Source: Allobacillus halotolerans (GTDB lineage Bacteria > Bacillota > Bacilli > Bacillales > Alkalibacillaceae). Taken from it: a stretch of 64,000 nt of DNA. Position 1 is the stretch's first letter, and every line of letters starts with the position of its first letter. A program made the position numbers and the translations under genes. Below are positions 28,689 to 38,513 of the stretch, in pieces. Under the pieces are notes generated by a model. The model made no database searches, had not been told where the DNA came from, and was given only the letters and a program-made list of their open reading frames with translations. Location of the stretch: positions 78,701 to 142,700 of the forward strand of contig NZ_JAHLZF010000002.1 in the NCBI RefSeq assembly GCF_018967645.1. The letters run 5' to 3'.

Positions 28689-28850
28689 GGTCTTCACTAC
28701 CTTTAACTAGTTAATACTTCTATCATACCACAAATACAAACTTCATTCGCCACCTTAATACATTTCTTAACAGACTCACTTTCTCATTCATGAACGCTAA
28801 ATTTTAACGAAATATATGATATATTTAACGTAGTCATAGGAGGTATGAAA

Positions 28851-30128
28851 ATGGTTCAACCGACAAAAGAGTACGCTGAAAAATTAGATCAACAAGATGC
28901 TTTACGTGATATGAAAAAAGAATTTTATGTGCAAGAAGATCAAATTTACTTAGATGGAAATTCTTTAGGATTAATGCCAAAACGCGCAGAAGATACATTG
29001 AACGAGGTCATTGATTCTTGGAAGAATTTTGGCATTGATGGCTGGTCTGAAGGGAAATACCCTTGGTACTATTTATCTGAAAATCTAGGAAAACAAGTGG
29101 CTTCATTGATTGGGGCCAAACCAGAAGAAGTCATCGTGACGGGTTCGACGACAACGAACTTGCATCAACTTGCTGCTACTTTTTACCGACCTGAAGGAAA
29201 GCGCACAAAAATTTTAGCAGATGAGTTGAATTTCCCTTCTGATATTTATGCATTGCAAAGCCAGCTTTTATTGCATGGTTATGATCCTGACGAGCACCTC
29301 ATTCAAGTGCAGAGTGAGGATGGCCGGACGATTGACGAAGACAAAATTATTGAATCGATGAGTGATGAGGTTGCGTTGATTATTTTACCGACAGTCCTTT
29401 ATCGAAGCGGTCAACTATTAAATATTGAAAAGGTGACTAAAGCAGCGAATGAGCGTGGGATTCCTATTGGCTGGGATGGTTGCCATTCGGTCGGCGCGAT
29501 TCCACATCATTTTCATGATCTTGATGTAGATTTTGCGTATTGGTGCCATTATAAATATGTCAACAGTGGTCCTGGTGGTGTTGCCGGTTTATTTGTTCAC
29601 GAAAAACATTTGGACAAGCGCCCTGGCCTGACGGGGTGGTTCGGTTCGGATAAAGACCGTCAATTTGATATGGAGCATACGTTTACAAAAGCTCACACGG
29701 CTGGTGCTTACCAAATTGGAACGCCGCATATTTTCAGTGTCGCCCCATTGATTGGATCCTTACAGCTATTTGAGGAAGCCGGCGGAATTGAAAAAATTCG
29801 TGAAAAATCATTGCAACAGACTCGTTATATGATGGCGCTTGTTGAAGAAAAATTAATGGCTTATGGTTTCGAGCTTGGGAACCCAGTTGAAGATGAACAT
29901 CGTGGTGGCCATATTTGTTTGGAACATCCAGAAGCCGCAAGAATAGCGAAAGCCTTAAAAGAACAAAACGTGATACCTGATTTCCGCGCACCGAACGTTC
30001 TGCGGGTTGCGCCAATAGCGTTTTACACGTCTTATGCCGATATTTACGAAGCGGTTGAACGATTGCAGTTTATTATGGAAAATGAAACATATAAAGCTTT
30101 TCCTAACGAGCGTGGAACGATTGCATAA
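28851..30128 (+). CDS. kynU: kynureninase
   Basis: A PLP enzyme that cleaves L-kynurenine to anthranilate and alanine. The 425 residues show [31 protein letters not shown] and the PLP-lysine segment [18 protein letters not shown] stands 7 bases before ATG 28851, so the ATG six bases earlier is not used. It forms an operon with kynB 32 bp downstream; kynA is convergent just beyond. The three genes make a complete tryptophan-to-anthranilate route. Confidence 0.95.
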   Translation: MVQPTKEYAEKLDQQDALRDMKKEFYVQEDQIYLDGNSLGLMPKRAEDTLNEVIDSWKNFGIDGWSEGKYPWYYLSENLGKQVASLIGAKPEEVIVTGSTTTNLHQLAATFYRPEGKRTKILADELNFPSDIYALQSQLLLHGYDPDEHLIQVQSEDGRTIDEDKIIESMSDEVALIILPTVLYRSGQLLNIEKVTKAANERGIPIGWDGCHSVGAIPHHFHDLDVDFAYWCHYKYVNSGPGGVAGLFVHEKHLDKRPGLTGWFGSDKDRQFDMEHTFTKAHTAGAYQIGTPHIFSVAPLIGSLQLFEEAGGIEKIREKSLQQTRYMMALVEEKLMAYGFELGNPVEDEHRGGHICLEHPEAARIAKALKEQNVIPDFRAPNVLRVAPIAFYTSYADIYEAVERLQFIMENETYKAFPNERGTIA

Positions 30129-30159
30129 CGATTCGGATACAGTTTAGAGGAGGAATTCC

Positions 30160-30786
30160 ATGATTATCGATATTTCTAGAAAGTTGAATGCCCATACACC
30201 GACATGGCCTGGAGACAGACCTTTTTCTTATGACCTAACATGGTCCAAGGAAGAGACTGGGTCCGTTAACGTCGGTCAAATCGCATCAAGTTGCCATACA
30301 GCAACACATGTTGATGCTCCTTTCCACTTTAATTCGCATGGAACGACAATCGATCAATTGCCACTTGAGTTGTTCATTGGAAGAGCAAAAGTTGTTGATG
30401 TTTCCACTAAATGGATAATTAAACCTGAGGATTTAGCTTTCGTCGATTTTTCACAGACGAAGCGGTTGTTGTTAAAAACCAACGCATGGTCGGACCCATC
30501 CACTTTTCCAAAAGAAATTCCCCAGTTAGATCCGAGTTTAGGGGAATACTTGAATCGTCACGGGGTGGAATTGCTCGGTGTTGACTTGCCTTCTGTTGAC
30601 CCATTAGACAGTAAAACACTCGATATGCACCATGCATTGGAAGAAAATTATATTCATATTTTAGAAGGGCTTGATTTGTCTGCAGTCGAGCCAGGTGATT
30701 ACCGGTTAACCGCATTGCCACTATTCATCGAAGGTGCGGATGGAAGCCCTGTTCGTGCGATTTTGGAGACCATCGGCCAATCATAG
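30160..30786 (+). CDS. kynB: kynurenine formamidase (arylformamidase), cyclase family
   Basis: Hydrolyses N-formylkynurenine to kynurenine. The 208-residue metal-dependent enzyme has the cyclase-family motif [12 protein letters not shown], whose histidines and aspartate bind zinc, and [19 protein letters not shown] precedes the ATG. Its last 6 bp overlap the end of the convergent kynA gene. Confidence 0.94.
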   Translation: MIIDISRKLNAHTPTWPGDRPFSYDLTWSKEETGSVNVGQIASSCHTATHVDAPFHFNSHGTTIDQLPLELFIGRAKVVDVSTKWIIKPEDLAFVDFSQTKRLLLKTNAWSDPSTFPKEIPQLDPSLGEYLNRHGVELLGVDLPSVDPLDSKTLDMHHALEENYIHILEGLDLSAVEPGDYRLTALPLFIEGADGSPVRAILETIGQS

Positions 30787-31608
30787 CGTCGTGCGTAAAC
30801 TCCATAGTTCTGGGAAGAAATAGTGGTCAAGCACTTGTTTCAAGTAACCGACACCCGAAGAACCGCCTGTTCCCTTTTTGTGGCCAATGATCCGTTCAAC
30901 GGTTTTCATGTGCCGGAAACGCCATTGTTGAAAAGCGTCTTCAATATCGACTAATTTCTCGGCTAACTGATATAAGTTCCAGTAACGTTCCGTGTCGCGG
31001 TACACTTTTTCCCAAGCACGTTGCACACTTTCATTGACTTCATAGGAATTTCTGACATCGCGTGTCAAAACTTCTTGATCAATTTCAAAGCCTTCTTTCT
31101 CCAACGCTTTAATACTGACATCATAAAGACCTGGTGCTTCATAAGCTTTTTGTAAAGTTTTATGAAGTTCTGGGTCTTTTTCATAAATTTTTAACACATG
31201 TTTTGTTTTATAACCAAGTGCAAATTCGAGCATACGATATTGATAGGATTGAAATCCGGAAGCTTGGCCAAGATAATCACGAAACTCCATATATTCAGAA
31301 GGCGTCATTGTCGCAAGGACGTCCCACGCTTGGATAATCTGTCGTTGAATGGAAGATACGCGAGCCAACATTTTAAACGATGGTTGGTAGGCTTCTTGCT
31401 GTATCGCCTCGATTGCTGCATTTACTTCGTGAAGTGCTAACTTCATCCACAGTTCACTTACTTGGTGGATCACGATAAAAAGCATTTCATCATGGTGGTC
31501 AGATAAACGGTTCTGACTCGTCAAAATAGAATCCAATGATAAATAATCACCATAAGTCATTCGTTTTTTAAAATCTGTATGAATCTCTTTCTCGTTTTCA
31601 AACACCAT
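30781..31608 (-). CDS. kynA: tryptophan 2,3-dioxygenase
   Basis: A heme enzyme that opens the indole ring of L-tryptophan to N-formylkynurenine. The 275 residues carry [13 protein letters not shown], the substrate-pocket His in [13 protein letters not shown] (about residue 48), and the C-terminal [23 protein letters not shown] with the axial heme His. GGAGG lies 8 bases before the ATG. It faces kynUB tail to tail with a 6-bp overlap of stop codons, so each side has its own promoter. Confidence 0.95.
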   Translation of the reverse strand: MVFENEKEIHTDFKKRMTYGDYLSLDSILTSQNRLSDHHDEMLFIVIHQVSELWMKLALHEVNAAIEAIQQEAYQPSFKMLARVSSIQRQIIQAWDVLATMTPSEYMEFRDYLGQASGFQSYQYRMLEFALGYKTKHVLKIYEKDPELHKTLQKAYEAPGLYDVSIKALEKEGFEIDQEVLTRDVRNSYEVNESVQRAWEKVYRDTERYWNLYQLAEKLVDIEDAFQQWRFRHMKTVERIIGHKKGTGGSSGVGYLKQVLDHYFFPELWSLRTTL

Positions 31609-31660
31609 ATCGTTCGCCTCCTTCTTCTGTTTATTTTATCATACTGTATAAGAAGAGATA

Positions 31661-31688
31661 TTGTCGGTTCAATCAGTTGAATTATAAT
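31661..31688 (+). promoter_or_regulatory. candidate cysK promoter
   Basis: TTGTCG, 16 bp, TATAAT, about 58 bp upstream of the cysK ATG. No S-box or T-box structure is visible in the short leader. Confidence 0.55.
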
Positions 31689-31745
31689 AAAGTCTATTGG
31701 TAAACTAGGATTAAAGCTTATCAAAAGAAAAGGAAGTGAATCAGC

Positions 31746-32675
31746 ATGCGAGTTGTAAATAATATTGCCGATTTAATCGGAGATACACCGCTTGTCAAAT
31801 TGAATAAATTAAGTCCCGAAAATGGTGCGGATGTTTACGTGAAGTTGGAATTGTTTAATCCAAGTGGAAGTGTAAAAGACCGGGCAGCCTTTAATATGAT
31901 CCTTGAAGCTGAAAAAGCCGGTCACTTAAAAGAAGGTTCAACAATTATCGAACCGACGAGCGGAAACACAGGAATCGGGCTTGCGATGAATGCTGCAGCT
32001 CGTGGATATAAAGCAATTTTGACAATGCCTGATACGATGACAAAAGAGCGCATCAATTTATTGAAAGCCTATGGCGCTGAAGTTGTTTTGACACCAGGTG
32101 ATGAAAAAATGCCAGGGGCTATTGAAAAAGCGAAGCAACTCGTTGAAGAAACACCAAATAGCTTTATGCCAATGCAATTTGAAAATGAAGCGAACTCAGA
32201 TGCTCACCGAACAACAACAGCTGTAGAAATTCAAGAAGCAATGGAACAGCTAGGTAAGCCTCTTTCCGCTTTCGTTTGTACATCGGGAACAGGTGGAACA
32301 GTCACCGGAACAGGTGAAGAGTTGAAAAAAATGTTCTCTGATGTGACCGTGCATATCGCTGAACCAGCTGGCTCCCCTGTTTTGACTGGTGGAAAGCCAG
32401 GAAAGCATAAATTAGTCGGAACAAGCCCAGGGTTCATTCCGCCAATTTTAAACCAAGATATTTACGATGAGATCATGTTAATTGAAGACGATCAAGCATA
32501 CGATACGACACGTCGCTTAGCGAGTGAAGAGGGCATTTTGGTCGGTCCATCTTCAGGTGCTTCTGTGTATACCGCCATTGAAGTTGCTAAACGGAAAAAT
32601 CCTGGTGAAGTCGTTGTCTGCTTAGCTCCTGATACAGGAGAACGTTATCTTTCTGGTGATTTATTCGATTTTTAA
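31746..32675 (+). CDS. cysK: cysteine synthase A (O-acetylserine sulfhydrylase)
   Basis: A PLP enzyme that makes L-cysteine from O-acetylserine and sulfide. The 309 residues show K44 in NPSGSVKDRA, the substrate loop TSGNTG (71-76), GTGGTVTG and the C-terminal PSSGAS serine. The family-wide lengths and motifs fit CysK rather than CBS, since there is no extra domain. It is monocistronic with a strong terminator. Confidence 0.94.
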   Translation: MRVVNNIADLIGDTPLVKLNKLSPENGADVYVKLELFNPSGSVKDRAAFNMILEAEKAGHLKEGSTIIEPTSGNTGIGLAMNAAARGYKAILTMPDTMTKERINLLKAYGAEVVLTPGDEKMPGAIEKAKQLVEETPNSFMPMQFENEANSDAHRTTTAVEIQEAMEQLGKPLSAFVCTSGTGGTVTGTGEELKKMFSDVTVHIAEPAGSPVLTGGKPGKHKLVGTSPGFIPPILNQDIYDEIMLIEDDQAYDTTRRLASEEGILVGPSSGASVYTAIEVAKRKNPGEVVVCLAPDTGERYLSGDLFDF

Positions 32676-32698
32676 TAAAAGCTAATAACGTAGGCTAT

Positions 32699-32732
32699 AC
32701 CTCTCAGCAAACTATTTGCTGGGGGGTTTTTT
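32699..32732 (+). terminator. cysK terminator
   Basis: A 13-bp stem beginning ACCTCTCAGCAAA and closing with TTTGCTGGGGGGT, loop CTA, then six T. Confidence 0.88.
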
Positions 32733-32842
32733 CGTTCCCCGGGGGACAGTGAGCAAATCAATCGACTCGGTTTGCATTGTTTGCTATTATTTAGATAGTC
32801 GAAAGAAACGGGTATCGAAATAAAATGAAAGAAGGATGTACA

Positions 32843-34096
32843 TTGGATCAAGACAAACAAGCAAAACGGAATTTGGCGATCATGTGGTTCGCCAATTTTT
32901 TTATTGCTGGTAGCATGACGATGGTAATGCCGTTTCTATCTCTTTATATAGAAACATTCGGTAACTTCTCAGAAACCTATGTACGTAATTGGTCTGGTTG
33001 GGTATTTGCCATTACATTCTTAACAGCATTTGCCTTCTCCCCTTTTTGGGGACGATTCGGTGACAAATTTGGCAGAAAGCCAATTTTAGCCATTATGGGA
33101 TTCGGGCTCGCCGGTAGTATATTTTTGATGGGAATCGTTGATTCAGTTCTCCAACTGTTCATTCTGCGATTTTTCATGGGTGTTTTTGCAGGCTTCATAT
33201 CAACATCGCAAGCATTAATTGCTACACAAACCCCGAAAAACATCTCTGGTCGAGTCTTAGGTACGCTTCAAACAGGGAACGTTACAGGAACATTGATGGG
33301 ACCACTACTTGGTGGCATGCTTGCCGATACGGTCGGCTTCTCACAGGCCTTCATGATTACTGCTCTCATCATGTTGATTTCCGGCTTTCTCGTAACGTTC
33401 GGTGTGAAAGAGCAGCGTGTAGAAGATGAAGAGTCCACAAAAACATCCTATACAAAAAAAGAAGTGCTTCAGCACATTTTCAGCAAACCGATGTTGATCA
33501 TGGTCATCGTCATTTCCATGTTCATTCAAATCGCCCACTTTTCTGTCCAGCCAATTTTGGCACTCTATGTGAGTGAATTGAATGGACCTGCGAATTTGGC
33601 CTTTATTTCTGGGATTGCTTTTTCCATCACCGGACTGGGGAATTTGCTGATGACGAGAAAATGGGGAATGATTGCAGACAAAGTCGGCTATGAAAAAATC
33701 ATTATTCTTTTGCTCGTATTAGCTGGAATTGTCTATTTGCCAGGCGCCTTTGTTACAGAAGTTTGGCAACTTGTCATTATCCGGTTTTTACTCGGTGTAA
33801 CTTTAGGTGGAATTATGCCTGTTCGAATGGCTTATATTCGACAAGCTGCACCGGTTGCCATCCAAGGAGAAGTTCTTGGTTATAGCACAAGTCTCCGCTT
33901 CCTCGGAAACGTCATCGGCCCCGTGCTCGGTGGCGTCGTCGCCGGCTTCTATGGCATCAGTTTTGTATTTATCATAACTAGCGCACTTCTTATTCTCAGT
34001 GGCTTTGCTTTACTATTCACGAAGTGGAAAGAAAGCGAAGCAAAATCCAAAAGTACTGTTCGAGCAAGCACAAGACTTCGTAACCAAAATAACTAG
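32843..34096 (+). CDS. MFS transporter, multidrug efflux type
   Basis: A 417-residue, 12-TM major facilitator. Motif A between TM2 and TM3 reads GRFGDKFGRKP, and LGTLQTGNVTGTLMGPLLGG in TM5 matches motif C of drug/proton antiporters, close to Bacillus YttB/NorA types. The TTG start at 32843 has GAAGGA 6 bases upstream; ATG 32825 has no good site. The substrate is unknown. Confidence 0.85.
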   Translation: MDQDKQAKRNLAIMWFANFFIAGSMTMVMPFLSLYIETFGNFSETYVRNWSGWVFAITFLTAFAFSPFWGRFGDKFGRKPILAIMGFGLAGSIFLMGIVDSVLQLFILRFFMGVFAGFISTSQALIATQTPKNISGRVLGTLQTGNVTGTLMGPLLGGMLADTVGFSQAFMITALIMLISGFLVTFGVKEQRVEDEESTKTSYTKKEVLQHIFSKPMLIMVIVISMFIQIAHFSVQPILALYVSELNGPANLAFISGIAFSITGLGNLLMTRKWGMIADKVGYEKIIILLLVLAGIVYLPGAFVTEVWQLVIIRFLLGVTLGGIMPVRMAYIRQAAPVAIQGEVLGYSTSLRFLGNVIGPVLGGVVAGFYGISFVFIITSALLILSGFALLFTKWKESEAKSKSTVRASTRLRNQNN

Positions 34097-34108
34097 TCTT
34101 TCAAAAAT

Positions 34109-34145
34109 AGCTCCATCCTCATATCGGGGGTGGAGCTTCTTTTTA
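34109..34145 (+). terminator. terminator of the MFS gene
   Basis: AGCTCCATCCTC/GGGGGTGGAGCT, loop ATATC, then TTCTTTTT. Confidence 0.85.
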
Positions 34146-34342
34146 TGTGTCCTAAATTTTGATACTTTCTCTGCAATCGAACGCTCCACTCCCCCTCTCA
34201 TTTTTTCGGGTCAATCAAACATTTTTTCCGCTAACTATCCTTATTCTCTCCTCAATTTTTCTATGAAAATTTATCGAAAAAAGCATAAAAATCGCCGATA
34301 ATCCTCTATAAAAAACCGCTTCAACCCTTGCTATAAAAGCGA

Positions 34343-34381
34343 TTTACAAACTCTTAACGATTTCTTTACATGAACTTTACA
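34343..34381 (+). promoter_or_regulatory. PhoP box array upstream of pstS (four direct repeats)
   Basis: TTTACA (34343), TTAACG (34354), TTTACA (34365) and TTTACA (34376) are spaced exactly 11 bp, the arrangement bound by Bacillus PhoP~P (TT[A/T/C]ACA with 4-6 bp spacers). TATGAT at 34403 can serve as -10. This predicts induction of pst by phosphate starvation through PhoPR, which is encoded elsewhere. The rest of 34146-34342 shows nothing else. Confidence 0.88.
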
Positions 34382-34454
34382 GACATTTCTAAGAATACGA
34401 ACTATGATGAATTTGTAAGACGAATAAAACATATCCAGAGGGGGAGTTTTACAA

Positions 34455-35456
34455 ATGAAGAAATCACTCAAGTATTTTATTTTGTCAGGATTCGTATTAT
34501 TGCTTGTTGCATTAGCAGCTTGCGGAAGTGATTCAGAAGAAGAAAGCGACGCTGAAGAGGTTGATACGTCAGGCTCTTCAGACGAAGAATCAGCTACAAA
34601 CGAAGACATTGAAGGTAGCGTCGTCGTTGATGGTTCAGGCACGGTTTATCCCTTAATGGCCTTACTTGCTGAAAATTACATGACGAATGAACAACAAGGC
34701 GTTTCCGTTGAAGTAGGTCGCGCAGGAACGAGCGCAGGTTTTGAGAAATTTTTAATTGAAGACGGAACAGATTTCAACGATGCGTCTCGACAAATCAAAC
34801 CGGAAGAAAAAGAGAAAGCTGAAGAATTGAATATTGAAGTGAAAGAACTGAAAGTCGCCCTAGACGGTTTAACCATCGTCACACATCCAGAAAACGATTG
34901 GGCAACGGAACTTACAGAACAACAAGTCATCGACATTTTCTTAGCCGATGGCGGTATTGAAACTTGGTCTGATGTTAACGCTGATTGGCCGGATGAGAAA
35001 ATCCAAACGTATGGTCCAAATGAAAACCATGGAACCTATGAATTTTTCTATGAAGAGATCATGGGTGAGCAAGATTTAAGAGATGATGTCAATTTACAAC
35101 AAGAATATTCTCAGTTAGTTAACTTAATCTCAGAAGACAAAAACGGCATTGGGTTTTTCGGCTTCGGTTACTACGATAACAATAAAGATCAAGTACAAGC
35201 TGTCAGCATTGACTTCGGAGATGGCCCTGTTGAACCATCTTTAGACACGATTGATGAAAATGGTGATTATGCAGGATTTACCCGTCCAGTGTTCACTTAT
35301 TTGAATATGAACCATGCAAAAGAGAAACCACAAGTACTAGACTATGCGATTTACGTAATGAATACAGTAAACGATGTAGCAGGTGAAGCTGGTTTTGCTC
35401 CAATTCCGGATGAAGAAGCTGAACAACTAAAGTCTGAATTGGAAGAGCTAAAGTAG
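34455..35456 (+). CDS. pstS: phosphate-binding lipoprotein PstS
   Basis: A 333-residue lipoprotein that captures phosphate for PstCAB. Lipobox VALAAC (Cys 23) is followed by an acidic Ser/Asp/Glu linker to about residue 50. The binding motifs GSGTVYPL and GRAGTSAGFEKF and the C-terminal GFGYYDNN are visible. AGAGGGGGAG lies before the ATG. First gene of pstSCAB behind PhoP boxes. Confidence 0.95.
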   Translation: MKKSLKYFILSGFVLLLVALAACGSDSEEESDAEEVDTSGSSDEESATNEDIEGSVVVDGSGTVYPLMALLAENYMTNEQQGVSVEVGRAGTSAGFEKFLIEDGTDFNDASRQIKPEEKEKAEELNIEVKELKVALDGLTIVTHPENDWATELTEQQVIDIFLADGGIETWSDVNADWPDEKIQTYGPNENHGTYEFFYEEIMGEQDLRDDVNLQQEYSQLVNLISEDKNGIGFFGFGYYDNNKDQVQAVSIDFGDGPVEPSLDTIDENGDYAGFTRPVFTYLNMNHAKEKPQVLDYAIYVMNTVNDVAGEAGFAPIPDEEAEQLKSELEELK

Positions 35457-35500
35457 AAGAATCTTAACTGATTAATAAATTGTTTTACCCCCATTGATTG

Positions 35501-35548
35501 AACGATGAGAGGCAACTGTTCCCTCTCATCGTTCCCATCTTTTTTTTC
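35501..35548 (+). terminator. attenuator hairpin between pstS and pstC
   Basis: AACGATGAGAGG/CCTCTCATCGTT is perfect over 12 bp and is followed by CCCATC and eight T. It lies 45 bp after the pstS stop inside the operon and should make pstS mRNA more abundant than pstCAB, as binding proteins require. Confidence 0.82.
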
Positions 35549-35566
35549 GATTGGAGGTTCATCATC

Positions 35567-36523
35567 ATGACGACAAAAAATGTGTCCGTTAACACTGCAA
35601 ACCTTTCAACGAAGCAGTTAATGAAAGAAAAGAAATCAACAGCTTCATTTAAAAATGTTTTTGAAAAAATTGTTCCCACTATCTTATTTTTATTCGCAGC
35701 TGTGTCCGTGCTAACGACAATTGCTATCTTGTATACACTCATCACAGAAGCTGTCCATTTCTTCCAACGTGTATCGTTGACGGAGTTTTTCACGAGTACA
35801 AATCTTAAACCGTTAAGTCAAAACCCATCCTTTGGGTTGCTACCATTATTAAGCGGTACGCTCTTGTCCACGATGATTGCCATGGTCGTCGCCGGACCTA
35901 TTGGCTTGATGGCTGCGATTTACTTAAGCGAATATGCGAGTGATCGCGTCCGTAAATTATTAAAACCGATGCTGGAGTTGTTGGCTGGAATTCCAACAAT
36001 CGTTTATGGGTTCTTTGCTTTTACTTTCGTCACTCCATTACTACGATCCATATGGCCAGAAATCGAATTGACGAATATTCTAAGCCCTGGTCTTGTCATG
36101 GGAATCATGATTATTCCAATGGTTGCTTCGTTATCGGAAGACGCAATGACTTCCGTTCCGAATACAATGCGAGAAGGCGCTTATGGATTAGGCGCAACGA
36201 AGTTAGAAACGGCAATCAAAGTCGTCATCCCTGCAGCCATTTCCGGAATTGTTGCGTCATTTGTCTTGGCAATCTCAAGAGCGATTGGTGAAACGATGAT
36301 TGTCACGATTGCGAGTGGTAGTACGAAAAATTTCTCTTTCGATGTTACAGAATCGATGCAAACGATGACTGCGTATATTGTTGAAGTCTCCAGTGGTGAT
36401 GCCGCAGCAGGAACGACTGTTTATTACAGTATTTATGCTGTTGCTCTGACGCTATTTACAATGACATTTTTAATGAATTTACTCGCCAAAAAAATAGCCC
36501 GCCGTTTCAGGGAGGAATATTAA
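35567..36523 (+). CDS. pstC: phosphate ABC transporter permease PstC
   Basis: A 318-residue permease with six TM helices, the SEYAS motif after TM2, and the EAA loop MREGAYGLGATKLETAIKVV. TTGGAGG lies 9 bases before ATG 35567; the frame extends to 35498 through the attenuator, which cannot be coding. It ends one base before the pstA start. Confidence 0.94.
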   Translation: MTTKNVSVNTANLSTKQLMKEKKSTASFKNVFEKIVPTILFLFAAVSVLTTIAILYTLITEAVHFFQRVSLTEFFTSTNLKPLSQNPSFGLLPLLSGTLLSTMIAMVVAGPIGLMAAIYLSEYASDRVRKLLKPMLELLAGIPTIVYGFFAFTFVTPLLRSIWPEIELTNILSPGLVMGIMIIPMVASLSEDAMTSVPNTMREGAYGLGATKLETAIKVVIPAAISGIVASFVLAISRAIGETMIVTIASGSTKNFSFDVTESMQTMTAYIVEVSSGDAAAGTTVYYSIYAVALTLFTMTFLMNLLAKKIARRFREEY

Positions 36524-36524
36524 A

Positions 36525-37409
36525 ATGCAATATATCGATCGTTTACAAGTAAGGAAGAGAATTAATTTTCGCCTAAGGCTTAACAGTATTCTCAAATATG
36601 TTTTTCTTGGAGCTACTCTCTCCGGCTTAGTCGTATTGGCAATTCTATTAATACGCACTGTTTCACAAGGCTTCGCTTGGATTGATTGGAACTTTATAAC
36701 AGGGCATTTATCCATGGACCCTGAAAAAGCAGGAATTATGGGTGCAATTCTCGGAACGTTCTGGTTGATGCTAGTCGTCATTTTTTTCACCTTAATCCTA
36801 GGTATGGGTGCTGCCATTTACCTTGAGCTGTATGCGAAGAAAGGGCGAGTTCATTCCTTGATTCAAACCAATATTGCCAACCTTGCAGGTGTACCTTCCA
36901 TTGTTTATGGAATTCTTGGACTGACCGTGTTTGTTCGATTGATGGATTTTGGCAGTACGGTATTGGCTGGTGGCTTGACTTTATCCCTGCTCATTTTGCC
37001 AATTGTCATTGTTTCTTCTCAAGAGGCTTTGCGTGCTGTCCCTCAAACACTTGGCGAAGCATCGTATGGATTAGGTGCCAGCAAATGGCAAACCATTCGA
37101 AACATTGATTTGCCAACCGCGTTGCCGAGTATTTTGACAGGTTCCATTCTTGCTTTATCACGTGCAATCGGAGAAACAGCACCACTTGTCGTATTAGGTA
37201 TTCCTGCATTACTGATTCCATTTCCAGGTGGATTTATGGATCGGTTCACAGCGCTTCCGATGCAGATCTATTACTGGACATTGGATGCAGCACTCGTTGA
37301 AGAGTATGCTAATCTGGCTGCTGCTTCCATCATCATCCTGTTGTTAATGCTGTTTATCCTAAATTCAATAGCGATTTACATTCGTAATAAATTCCAACAT
37401 CGTTTTTAG
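36525..37409 (+). CDS. pstA: phosphate ABC transporter permease PstA
   Basis: The 294-residue partner permease shows AAIYLELYAKKG, the EAA loop LGEASYGLGASKWQTIRNIDLP and six TM segments. GGAGG lies 9 bases before the ATG, which follows the pstC stop by one base, so translation is probably coupled. Confidence 0.94.
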   Translation: MQYIDRLQVRKRINFRLRLNSILKYVFLGATLSGLVVLAILLIRTVSQGFAWIDWNFITGHLSMDPEKAGIMGAILGTFWLMLVVIFFTLILGMGAAIYLELYAKKGRVHSLIQTNIANLAGVPSIVYGILGLTVFVRLMDFGSTVLAGGLTLSLLILPIVIVSSQEALRAVPQTLGEASYGLGASKWQTIRNIDLPTALPSILTGSILALSRAIGETAPLVVLGIPALLIPFPGGFMDRFTALPMQIYYWTLDAALVEEYANLAAASIIILLLMLFILNSIAIYIRNKFQHRF

Positions 37410-37424
37410 AAAGGAGACCAATGT

Positions 37425-38255
37425 ATGGCTGTTCAAACACAATTATATGCTGTTCCGGAGATTGAAAAGAAAGAATCAAAGGAACAGAATGAATTGGAGA
37501 ATGAAAAGATATTTGAAACCAAATCTTTAAATCTATGGTACGGAGAAACGCAAGCATTAAAAAATATTGAGCTTGAAATCCCTGAGAAAAGTATCACAGC
37601 GATTATCGGTCCTTCGGGCTGTGGGAAGTCAACATTTATCAAAACCTTAAACCGCATGGTTGAACTCATCCCCTCTGTTCAAACGAAAGGTGATATCCAT
37701 TATAAAGGAAGTAATATTTTAAGTAATGACTATTCAGCCGAAGCTTTGCGTACAGATGTCGGGATGGTATTTCAGAAACCAAACCCATTTCCGAAATCCA
37801 TTTATGATAATGTGGCGTATGGACCACGAATCCACGGAATTAAGAAGAAGAGGATTCTCGATGAGATTGTCGAAAAGAGTCTTAGGGACGCATTCATCTG
37901 GGATGAAGTAAAAGAACGTTTAAAGGACAATGCTTTTGGTTTATCTGGAGGTCAGCAACAACGATTATGTATTGCTCGTTGTCTTGCAATTGAACCTGAA
38001 GTCATCTTAATGGATGAACCTACTTCTGCACTAGATCCAATCTCTACAACAAAAGTAGAAGAACTTATCCAATCATTAAAAAAACAATATAGCATTGTGA
38101 TCGTCACACACAATATGCAGCAAGCAGCACGTATTTCCGATCAAACAGCCTTCTTCTTAAACGGTGAAGTCGTTGAGTTTGGTAAAACCGAAGAGCTATT
38201 TACCGAGCCTGAAGATTCCCGAACAATGGATTATATCAACGGTCGGTTCGGATAA
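37425..38255 (+). CDS. pstB: phosphate ABC transporter ATP-binding protein PstB
   Basis: A 276-residue ATPase: Walker [10 protein letters not shown], the PstB hallmark [20 protein letters not shown], signature LSGGQQQRL and Walker [11 protein letters not shown]. An N-terminal 25-residue charged extension precedes the fold. Only one pstB is present and no phoU follows, unlike B. subtilis, which has pstBA and pstBB. Confidence 0.95.
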   Translation: MAVQTQLYAVPEIEKKESKEQNELENEKIFETKSLNLWYGETQALKNIELEIPEKSITAIIGPSGCGKSTFIKTLNRMVELIPSVQTKGDIHYKGSNILSNDYSAEALRTDVGMVFQKPNPFPKSIYDNVAYGPRIHGIKKKRILDEIVEKSLRDAFIWDEVKERLKDNAFGLSGGQQQRLCIARCLAIEPEVILMDEPTSALDPISTTKVEELIQSLKKQYSIVIVTHNMQQAARISDQTAFFLNGEVVEFGKTEELFTEPEDSRTMDYINGRFG

Positions 38256-38281
38256 TATCCAACCGAGTCCATTTTTCAACC

Positions 38282-38312
38282 GCTCATGAAGCTTTTGCTT
38301 TATGGGCATTTT
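38282..38312 (+). terminator. candidate pst operon terminator
   Basis: GCTCATGAAGC/GCTTTATGGGC pair over 11 bp with two wobbles and a T4 loop, then ATTTTG. The T tract is short. Confidence 0.5.
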
Positions 38313-38363
38313 GCATTGCAATCAACTTTAAGTTAGAGGGTACATTTTTTCCGTATCATCTAT

Positions 38364-38392
38364 TTGTCAATATAAAGTGAAACGTGTAAAAT
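38364..38392 (+). promoter_or_regulatory. pdxK promoter
   Basis: TTGTCA, 17 bp, TAAAAT, about 120 bp upstream of the pdxK ATG. The leader between them shows no riboswitch that I can recognise. Confidence 0.6.
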
Positions 38393-38513
38393 AATATTAT
38401 TCGTTAGTTAAGCATCAATTTTTCAGACTTAGAAAATGATACGTTAACCGATTAATTCGTCATTTTTCCCGTCTGTAGAAATCTAGCTACACATACCAAG
38501 GGGGAAGAACGAA

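Noticed and set aside
31609-31745. S-box or T-box leader before cysK
   Set aside because: The leader after the likely promoter is too short (about 50 nt) and has no terminator.
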